From Portulaca oleracea (taxonomy: Eukaryota; Streptophyta; Magnoliopsida; Caryophyllales; Portulacaceae): a DNA stretch of 64,000 nucleotides. Location: positions 33,568,249 to 33,632,248 of the forward strand of contig CM055877.1 of assembly GCA_029582165.1 (NCBI GenBank), given 5' to 3'. The position numbers and the translations under genes are program-made. The notes under the pieces were generated by a model. That model was not told the origin of the DNA and ran no database searches. It worked only from the letters and a program-made list of their open reading frames with translations. Positions 55,941 to 64,000 of the stretch are shown here, in pieces; position 1 is the first letter of the stretch; each line of letters opens with the position of its first letter.

Positions 55941-57350
55941 ATGTCTTCTGGGGAAAACAACGAGGACAACCAGGTTTAGGAGGCTCTGGCCAAGCTTCTT
56001 GAAGAGAAGTTCAAACAAGTAGAGGGTTCAATCACTTTTGCTGCCTTACAACAAGAGAAGAAAGCCGACAAGCACGTCGCTCGATAGTGACAATTCATTG
56101 AAAGGCAAAACACTCGCCTCGAGCAACAACAAGAGACCCTTAATGGTGTTCTAGAAGTTGTGCAACGCATCAACATGCGTATGGGAATGGCTAACAATGA
56201 TGAGAATGCCATGGAGATTCTCTCTAACCCTGCGGTTGACAAGGGCAAAGGAAAGATAGGTGAAAGTTCCAGTGCAGGAGCAGTCATCGAAGTACCTGAT
56301 GACCTGACACCAAGGCCACCACCATCAGTGGCTATCCATCAAACTATGCCAGTCAAAGCTGAGTTGCGTGATGATCCCGTTATTCAAGATATAAAAGCTC
56401 AGCTGAATGTGTTCAAAGATACCGTAAGTCAGATGCTAACCTTCACTAACCAGTTCGTCGAATTTGAACCACCTGCTCAGATTAATGCTAATATAGTGGG
56501 AAAGAAGGACATACCCTTGAAGAAATTTTATCCATCAAAGAATCTAACCCATCATGTGTGGGAGTTCAACCGAGTAATGCCACTTCGATAGGTTACTATT
56601 GAACATTACAAACAAGTCTTTCCATCATCGTTGAATGATGAGGCGTTGAACTAGCACTACGCTCTTCCTCTGAAGGTACGAGGAGACTGGACCGCCCTTC
56701 GCAGGGCATTCATTGAGTATTACAGGAAAATTCAAAAGGACAAGGTTACCTTGTCAGATATCATGGATATCTGGCAAGGAGAAAATGAGTCATTCACAGC
56801 CTATTATGAGAGGTGGCATGCTAAGCTATCACAGGTGACTAGCATTGTCCCGGCAGAAATGCAACTGGGCACATTTGTCCATGGTTTAGAGCCGAGCTTG
56901 GCACAACAGTTAGATTTCCATGTGGTTGAAAGTTTTGAGTATTTGAAGAAGTTGTGTCCTAAGTTAGAGGCACGCAAGGAGAGGACCGATGCGTCCCAGA
57001 GTTGGAAGGGCAACAACGTGGGGAGAAGGACCATCAGCGCTCCTAGAGTGGCTGAGACAAGCCTCGTCCAGAATGTGAATCAGGGTCCGCCTCCGAAGCC
57101 AACCTACTTTTAATACAATTCATATACCCCGCTAGATATGACTTATGCTGAGGCCTTGGATCGATTGTTAAAATCAAACAAGATCCAGTTTCCAACACCT
57201 AGTCCTGAACCTAAGACTAAGGGACCAGGTTGGAACAATAACGCTTACTGCAAGTATCACCGGGCCATGGGCCATGACAACGAGCGGTGTTGGACATTAA
57301 AGAACCATATTGAAAAGATGATCCGTTCTGGGCACTGTCAATGCCTAAAG
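55941..57350 (+). pseudogene. Gag of A-right
   Basis: ATG at 55941 (MSSGENNEDNQV), TAG at codon 13 shared with the copy X', further stops near 56085 and at 56590 and 56652. Then a coiled-coil-like QQETLNGVLEVVQRI, the capsid-like YALPLKVRGDWTALRRAFIE and IWQGENESFTAYYERWHAKL. A Tat-type zinc motif YCKYHRAMGHDNERCWTLK lies near 57250. A frameshift near 57340 leads into the protease frame. Confidence 0.85.
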
Positions 57351-58311
57351 TTGCAAATAAACAAAATAACAAAAGCAATCCTCTCCCGAATCATGCAATC
57401 GTCGTGGGAGAGGGCACTTTTGACCCGTCTGAATGCATTACCAATGAAGGAGCACCCATACTCCTCCCTGAAGATTTGACAGCCTTTACTGTCAATGGCA
57501 TTTGGGTAAGTGACGAAGAGGATATATACGAATAAGGTCCTGGTGATGACTTTCGGTCCGACAAAGAAGAAGAGACGCCACCTAGTGTTGCATTCTTAAC
57601 TAGGTCGGGGAGGCATAATTAGGGGAGGACTGAACCTGTGGTCCCTACGCCAATTCCAAGTCCCGCGAGAACAGAAACGCTTGCTACTCCTGAGGATCAT
57701 GTCCTCACACAAATGAAGAACACTATGGAAATGTGTCAATTTGGCAAGTAATATATGCCTCTAAACCACATCGAGAGCCTATACTAGGGGCTCTCTAGAT
57801 CGCTATCATTCCTACGTTTACAACTCCAGAAGCCTTGGCCTCGCATGTTGCCGCTATCCAGGGCGCCATTACTTTCAGTGATGAAGATCTACCTGTATCT
57901 GGAATGAACCATAATAGAGCCTTGTATTTAACCGCACTTTGTTCTAATAAAATGATTCCGTTGATTTTAATTGATAACGGTTCTGCTATGAATGTTGGTC
58001 CCTGGCGGACTACCACCAAGTTAGGGGTTCAAAAAGGTCGATTGTTTCAAGATGTTGTGTTACTCCGGGCATATGATAATACCCCTCGAAATTCATTAGG
58101 CACAGTAACTTTGTCGATCATCTTTGATCACATCGCTCAAAATGTGGAATTTATGGTTCTAAATATCCCGATTGCTTTTAATCTATTGTTCGGATGCCCA
58201 TGGCTACACAACTGCAACGTCGTGGCATCAACGTTGCATCAAAAGGTGAAGATGGTCATACACGATCAAGTGATCACCCTTTCAGGGGGAGTTGTCTCTA
58301 GGACTTTCTAG
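57351..58311 (+). pseudogene. Protease region of A-right
   Basis: Frame with NPLPNHAIVVGEG, then PVSGMNHNRALYLTALCSNK and the aspartic protease core PLILIDNGSAMNVGP (DNG where functional enzymes usually have DDG or DTG). LFGCPWLHNCNVVASTLHQK follows, as in Tat proteases. Stops near 57534 and 57620 precede it. TAG at 58309. Confidence 0.8.
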
Positions 58312-59595
58312 CCTAAACAACATGTGTTGGAAGTAGAGCATAACTCTACAGATGTAGAGCTTCACAACTTTGAGATGGTTGCTGTTATAGAGGATGAAAT
58401 ACCCTTTGATTTTGCCCCTTACTCCAACCTAAAGATTCATGCTATTCTGAGGAGGCAAGGACACTTCCCTAGGATGTCTTTAGGAAGGAGGCCAGATAAG
58501 GTTATGCCAAAGTTCTCTACCTCTACTCATTCCTGTCGTTTTGGCTTAGGGTACAAGCCAACCAATCAGGAAGTCTGTCTCACTAAAGTTACATTGGCAC
58601 GTCAAAAGAACCAGTTCAATTCTCCTACACTGATGGAGTAAGCCATACCCACTGACTTTGAACGGACAATTCATAAGCCAAGGTGATGATTTCCCTTGGT
58701 ACGGATTCCCAGAACCTCGATATGTTAACGGTGTTCACATTCCCGGGTTAGAGGTCTTTAACAATTGTGATGTCACGGTGAAAGAAGTTGTCAAACCCAA
58801 GCTAGATGAGCAGTCACCCCTTGAGTGGACTCATCTTTCTAGAGGGAGTATGTTTGGTCTGTTGTTTGGTCAATAAGCTGCTAACGAAGAGAAAGAAGTG
58901 GACCCGGTGGTTGTTGTGTTGTCCAATCCTGAATTTGATCCAAGCACCATGATTTCTGCTTATGGAAATAGTCGTAAGGTGACCTGGGTCGATTCTGTCA
59001 ACAATAAATGTATCCTAGTGTTAGGAGAACCTTGTAAGGTCTGGTCTGAGTCGAGCACTAGTGGGTTTGTAATAGAGTCTGAGTCTGCTGGGATTAGCCC
59101 CAAGTCTGATGAGTTTGTATCCGTTTCTGCATTCATCGAAGTGAACGTTTCTGAGTATCTCTATTGTTCTTCCCTTCTCCCTAATTGTTGTGCTAATAAT
59201 TATGAATTTGATGCTGAACCTTTAAAAGAATTTAACGGATTAACACAAGCCATGAACAACAACGAGAATCACATGGCACCTGTTGAAGAAACTATCTCCA
59301 TCAATGTGGGGATGCCTGAAACTCCCCGGGAATTGAAAATTGGCAAATCATCAACCCTGGAGGAGCAACAGAAGTTCACCGCGCTTCTAAAGAAGTTTGT
59401 CGACGTCTTCACTTGGTCTTACGAAGATATGCCTGGGATCGACAGAAAGATCGCTGAACACGCAATTTCGCTCTATCCGGATGCGAAACCTATACAACAG
59501 CGGCCTCGCAGAATCAAGAATGAATGGTCGGATAAGATTCACAGTGAGATCAAAAAGCAGTTAGAAGAAGGATGTGAACGTGCGAATGTGCGTTG
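58312..59595 (+). pseudogene. Protease-RT linker of A-right
   Basis: Long linker typical of Tat pol: LRRQGHFPRMSLGRRPDK, LGYKPTNQEVCLTKV, then ITFSI-free acidic sequence and the RT lead FVDVFTWSYEDMPGIDRKI and KPIQQRPRRIKNEWSDKIH. TAA or TAG codons near 58641 and 58874 break it. It ends at LEEGCER, where a deletion of about 90 bp joins it to RT. Confidence 0.75.
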
Positions 59596-60582
59596 ATTTT
59601 CGAGATCTAAACAAGGCTAGCCCAAAGGATTGCTTTCCTTTGTCACATATTGATGTCCTGGTTGATCATACTTGTAGACACGAGTTGCTATCCATCATGG
59701 ATGGATATGCTGGCTATAACAAGATTAAGATGGCTCAAGACGATATGGAGAAAACATCCTTAATCACTCCATGGGGGACTTTCTGCTACACTGTCATGCC
59801 TTTCGGATTAAAGAATGCTCGTGATACTTACTAATGCACCACTACTACCCTACTTCATGACATGATTCACGTGGAGGTAGAAGTGTATGTAGATGACATG
59901 ATCGTTAAGTCAAGGAGGCGTGAGGACCACATTCCAAACTTACGCAATTTCTTCCTTAGGCTCCGCAAGTACAACATGAGATTGAATCCGCAGAAATGTG
60001 CATTTGGAGTGACTTAGGGAAAATTTATGGGCTATATCGTTAGTCAACGGGGAATAGAGGTTGATCCATCCAAGATCAAAGCTATTCATGACATGCCTCC
60101 ACCTCGGAAGGAAAAGGAGATCCGCGGTTTCCTAGGGCAGGTACAGTATTTGAGCAGGCTCATCTCCATGCTCACAACGAGTTGTGAGCCATTATTCAAG
60201 AAGTTGAAGAAAGGAGCGACGGTCGAATGGCATGACCAGTGTCAGGCAGCATTTGATAAAGTTAAGGCTGACTTAACTAATCCACCGGTACTAGTCCCGC
60301 CTGTACCGGGAAAGCCATTGCTACTTTACCTCACCATCAGTTCCAGCGCTATGGGTGCTATGCTAGCACAAGAAAGTGATGGTTTGGAACAAGCCATCTA
60401 TTATATCAGCAAGAAGTTTCTTGGGTGTGAGTCATGCTATTCTGAAATTGAGAAGATAGCCTTAGCATTGGTATCGTCTACAAAGAAGCTTCGCGATTAT
60501 ATGCTCTCACACACTGTATATGTGATCGCGGCCTGCAACCCTGTCAAATACATCATGGAATAACCCACTATATGCTCGATGG
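59596..60582 (+). pseudogene. Reverse transcriptase and RNase H of A-right
   Basis: RMCVDFRDLNKASPKDCFP, LLSIMDGYAGYNKIKM, VMPFGLKNARDTY then TAA (59832), VYVDDMIVKSRRRED (catalytic), TAG near 60016, GFLGQVQYLSRLISML. RNase H follows: LYLTISSSAMGAMLAQ (first Asp replaced by Ser/Thr context, as usual in Tat where this domain is degenerate) and YSEIEKIALALVSSTKKL. TAA at 60561. Confidence 0.88.
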
Positions 60583-61428
60583 ATGGTCATGATATCTGAA
60601 TTCGACCTACATTTTCGACCTCAGAAGTCTATAAAGGGTCGTGCGGTCTCTGATTTTCTGGCCCAATTTCCCACAAGAAATCCTAACACTGGGGGCTTGG
60701 AATTCAGCGACGAACAAATTTTCCAACTTGAAGAGGAAACCTGGAAGCTATACTTTGATGGTGCTGCTAACCAGATGGGATGTGAGGCCAAAGCTCTACT
60801 AGTTTCTCCTGAAGATGTACATTTCCCTTTAGCGGTCAAGCTTGACTTTGACGCTACCAACAACGCTGTCGAGTATGAAGCCTACGTTTTAGGCATGCAT
60901 ATAGCCCTGGAGATGGGAATTGAGAGATTACGGGTGTTCGGAGACTCTAGTATGATTGTCAACCAAGCTACCAGTGTGTGGAAGGTGAAAAGTGAATCTT
61001 TGGCAGTATACCAGCAGCACTTGTCTAAATTGGCTAAAAAGTTCAAGCATATTGAGTTTAAGTATCTGCCGCGAAGCCACAATAAGTTGGCCGATGCGCT
61101 AGCAAAACTTTCGTCCATGGTGGTTATGCCAGAAAAGGAGCAAACTTTAGTGTTGACGGTGGAGAGGAAAACTCGTCCTGCTCATCAGCAGTTAATGATC
61201 AGTTCAGTCAACACTGATGGATGGTTCTTTGATGTTTATGCCTTTCTGAAAGATGGTTCATATCCGCTGAATGCCGAGCGTCGAGCCAGGAGGGCTATCC
61301 GACTGGTAGCCTCTCAATATTGCATTATTCAGGACCGACTATACAAGAAGACTACAATAGGGATAAACCTCATATGCGTTGATGGTGAGGAAGCTAAGGA
61401 GTTGATGAAGTCCACTCACGGAGGATAA
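60583..61428 (+). pseudogene. Archaeal-type RNase H domain of A-right pol
   Basis: Longest intact frame of the element (281 residues). WKLYFDGAANQMG (Asp), NNAVEYEAYVLGMHIALEMG (Glu), RVFGDSSMIVNQ (Asp) and NKLADALAKLSSM (Asp) give the full catalytic set of an RNase H1/archaeal-type enzyme. The domain lies between the Ty3 RNase H and integrase, a Tat hallmark. It continues into the integrase lead (RLYKKTTIGINLICVD) and stops with TAA at 61426. Confidence 0.88.
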
Positions 61429-62480
61429 TGTGGTCCACATATGAATGGAAGAATTAATGTTGGTTAAGAAGATCCAAAGAGCAGGGTATTTCTGGTCAAC
61501 CATGGAGTCCGATTGTCTACAATTTGAGAGAAAGTGCCCGAACTGCCAAGAATATGCTAATCTTAAGCATCAACCATCCTCTTACTTAACCACCCTGGCC
61601 TCGCCTTGGCCATTCTCAGTTTGGGGAAACGACATTGTTGGGAAGATTTTGCCCCAAGGCACCGGAGGACATGGATACGTGTTGGTAGTTGTGGAGTATT
61701 TCACTAAATGGGTAGAAGATGCCTCATATTCAAAGATCATATCGAAGCATGTGGCCAATCTCAGGCTGAGGAACATCATTTGTAGATACGGGGTGCCGCA
61801 TGAAGTGATCAGTGACAATGGGAGCCATTTATGGGGGAATTTGTAGCTCTTTTGGCCAAATACAAAGACCTACATCACCATGCTTCTCCCTATCGGCCAC
61901 AAACCAACGAAGCGGTAGAGGTTGTAACAAAACTCTGGTGAAAATAATCAAGAAGATGGTCGTCACTTACTAGGATTGGCCTGACAAGCTTCCCTTCGTA
62001 CTATGGGGATACCGAACGTCGATTCGAACTGCAACTGGAGCTACGCCATATTCTTTGGTGAACGAGATAGAAGCAGTCTTGCCGATAAAACTTGTTGTTC
62101 CTTCCCTGAGGATCATCGCTGAAAGTCAAATTCCTGAGGCTGAATGGGACCGAGCTAGATACGAGGAGTTGGTTCTTTTAGATGAGCGACGACTCCGCGC
62201 ATTACATAACATTCAACTCTACCAGAATCGAATTTCCCGAGCATTCAAAAGGAAGGTCATGGATCGGGATTTAACAGAAGGAGATCTAGTACTGCAGGAA
62301 ATGAGGGTAACACGCCAAGGTCCTCGAGGCAAGTTTGCCCCAAACTGGAAAGGTCCATATGTTATTATTTCTATCACTCCAGGAGGTGTCGCCCGATAGA
62401 CCACGCCCGAAGGAGAAGAACTTGTCCAGCCTGAGAACTTGGATTAGCTAAAAGGATATTATGTTTATGTCTCTAAGGAT
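61429..62480 (+). pseudogene. Integrase of A-right
   Basis: Zinc region CPNCQEYANLKHQ, catalytic WGNDIVGKILPQG (Asp), VISDNGSHLWG (Asp), then a frameshift near 61830, and NEAVEVVTK (Glu). A stop (TAG) lies near 61971. From 62055: PSLRIIAESQIPEAEWDRAR, LTEGDLVLQEMRVTRQ, KFAPNWKGPYVI, then TAG at 62397 with homologous codons (EGEELVQPENLD) to about 62480. Confidence 0.85.
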
Positions 62481-63000
62481 CGGCATCCTTCGCTACTTAG
62501 ACATGCACTATCTTACAAAAGCAAGCAACTGAACTTCAATAGGCCACTTGCTTATGAGAGATAATAAAAAAAAAGAAGAAAAAAGAAGGGAAAAAAAAAG
62601 CAAAGAGTGAAAAACTATAGAGTGACTGACTTGAAAACCTCTTTGAGGCGAGTCTGGCAAAAGTAGAGTGCAAAAAAAAAGGGAAAAAATGAGAAATTAA
62701 CTTGAAAATCCCTCGGGACAAGTTAGGTAAAAGGGGAGAATAAAATGTTGTTGTTGAAGATGCGTCTTCGAAGGACGAGAAGAAGATCGTGGCTTGTGTT
62801 GATTCTTATAAAACATAATGTAATATTTTACTTCTTATGTCGATAAAAGCATTTTAAATACATTTTTGTTTTATTAATTTTCTAAAGTAAAAGCATCAAA
62901 TAACATAATACATAGCATACGCACTTCTTCCATTTCATTTCGTTCTCTCCATTTTCCTTATTTAGTACAATGTCTAGTCCTAGTTGAGTTGGAGTCGGTT
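62481..63000 (+). other. 3' noncoding region of A-right with two hairpin/purine modules
   Basis: Module 1: GACTTG (62628-62633)/CGAGTC (62649-62654) with an AAAA bulge and inner CCTC/GAGG stem, then TGGCAAAAGTAGAG. Module 2: TAACTTG (62698-62704)/CAAGTTA (62719-62725), AAAA bulge, inner TCCC/GGGA, then GGTAAAAGGGGAG. A-left has both; there N's LTR inserted in the 3' arm of module 1 (tcgcc). Confidence 0.65.
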
Positions 63001-64000
63001 TAGGCCCATTTGTGTTCATTCATTCGGACTTGCTTGTTTCTCCTTCCTAGGGTGAGTCTCTTGTTTGGAACCCGACCCAGGACCATTAGTAACAATGACG
63101 TTCGTTAATTTGGGAGTGCCTCGAGGAGGTAAGCGTGATACCTTGTCATGTGAATGGCTTGCGCCAACAGTAGTAGTAAGCCAGCTCCAGTATCCCATCC
63201 GTTGAGGCAGTAGAGATACGACTCGGGGAACGAACTTCCACTCCTGCTCATTTCTTCCAGTATTTAAGCCACAACTCGACCACTGAGCCTCGAAGATGAG
63301 TAAGATCAGGGACCACGCATGGAAGAAGAGGGATGTCTTGAGAATGCCCCATTTGTCGCATGACTCGATCGGGGAAGTAAAAGGTTAACTCCATTAGGCC
63401 TAGGAGAGTGATGTGTGCCGCCTTGCGGGAATGGTTAGAGAAGCATGGCACTTTCCACCATTGAACCCACCACCGAATTTCCTTGTGATTTTTGAAGAAG
63501 ATGATCCATTCATCAAAATTGCGGCGGGTATCGAATTTCCTTTTGTGTTGGCAAAAGTTTGCTAATTCCGAAGAAGTGATGGGAGACAAAATCATGCCCA
63601 AATGCTCCATGAGCCACATCTACAAACAGAGGAAAGAAAGTGAGAGTTTTGGTTGCAAATAAAAATAAAGAATACAACCGAAAAAAAATAAAAAAAATCG
63701 GCAAGTGGCTCTACATGGATTATTTGGGTAATCCATGCAAAATTAAAAAAAAGAGCCGATACTCACTTGAAGAGCAAGGGGGCTTCCTCGGATAATTTGT
63801 TTAGTGATCCACGAATCAAGGCCAAGAAAGGTTTCCACAATCATCAAAGAAGCAGGATTATAACCCCGGGACATTTCATCTACAACATGGATGAGAGAAA
63901 GGGGTGCAAAACCCGAACCCCCATGATAAAATAAGTATTCGGCAAAAATACAAAAAACCAAACCTCGTATTCGCAAAGCCGGATTAAGTATGAGCGCCTC
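63000..64000 (-). pseudogene. DUF7745/plant-mobile-domain-like antisense extra ORF of A-right
   Basis: Minus-strand gene cut by the window edge. Exon 64000-63767 (RIRGLVFCIFAEYLFYHGGS, then IVETFLGLDSWITKQIIRGS), intron 63766-63620 with donor GTGAGT and acceptor TTTGTAG, exon from 63619 (MWLMEHLGMILSPITSSELA) to TGA at 63248. The left copy has CGA at that stop. Further homologous codons (RSW-like WSWLTTTVGASHSHDK, PPRGTPKL) are in another frame, to about 63016. It is less decayed than the left copy. It is antisense to pol. Confidence 0.72.

Larger units (their letters stand above)
38991..64000 (+). mobile_element. Tat-type Ty3/gypsy element A-right, interrupted
   Basis: 5' LTR remnant (38991-39261), primer site (39269-39286), leader (39287-40216 and 55452-55940, split by E), gag, protease, RT, RNase H, archaeal-type RNase H, integrase (to about 62480), 3' noncoding region, and an antisense extra ORF reaching the right edge. 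The 3' LTR lies outside. Same family as A-left, in inverted orientation. Confidence 0.88.

Overview
This window is plant nuclear DNA, almost certainly from a flowering plant, made entirely of nested, decayed LTR retrotransposons. Nothing in it looks like a host gene, tRNA, rRNA or CRISPR array. The evidence for a plant is the set of element lineages: Tat-type Ty3/gypsy with a second (archaeal-type) RNase H, Athila-type Ty3/gypsy with an FMDDFSVYG reverse transcriptase and a tRNA-Asp-type primer site, a YFDDILVY Ty3/gypsy element with a DGG protease (chromovirus-like), and Ty1/copia elements with TGGTATCAGAGC-type primer sites. Every coding region carries stops, frameshifts or deletions, so all are called pseudogenes. 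The species cannot be named from this sequence.

Layout. Two copies of one Tat-type family (A-left on the minus strand, A-right on the plus strand) lie head to head and fill the two arms. Each carries an extra ORF antisense to pol, a DUF7745/plant-mobile-domain-like protein, and these form the two window ends (1-1257 plus; 64000-63000 minus). A-left (1-32711) is split by element N (minus, 1619-8649, target-site duplication tcgcc) and by element B (plus, 10027-30706, duplication ggtat). B is a large element without gag or pol, and it contains the Athila element C (plus, 16962-29655). The middle holds two truncated copia elements, F (minus, 32712-35708) and G (plus, about 36035-38990), also head to head. 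A-right runs from a 5' LTR remnant (38991-39261) to the right edge. Its leader is split by element E (plus, 40217-55451, duplication ttttg), which is split in turn by element D (plus, 41036-50017, duplication gtgca/atgca).

Three patterns recur across unrelated families. (1) LTRs of N, C, D and E each carry a family-specific array of short GC-rich, mostly palindromic motifs just upstream of the TATA box. C and D carry a second array of their own motif inside the element, upstream of an intron-containing 5' untranslated region and an extra ORF, which looks like a second promoter. (2) Small hairpins whose stems differ in sequence but keep pairing sit directly 5' of polypurine-tract-like sequences, as a pair about 2 kb apart in the Athila-type elements and as a repeated module in the Tat-type elements. 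(3) N and E both show the order LTR - X - element interior - LTR - X, where X is a copy of the DNA outside the 3' LTR. This suggests repair that started in an LTR, or mis-joined haplotypes in the assembly.

D and E are Gag-only (TR-GAG-like) elements. In both, Gag leads into a shared C-terminal domain that I do not recognise, in the place where pol would normally be.
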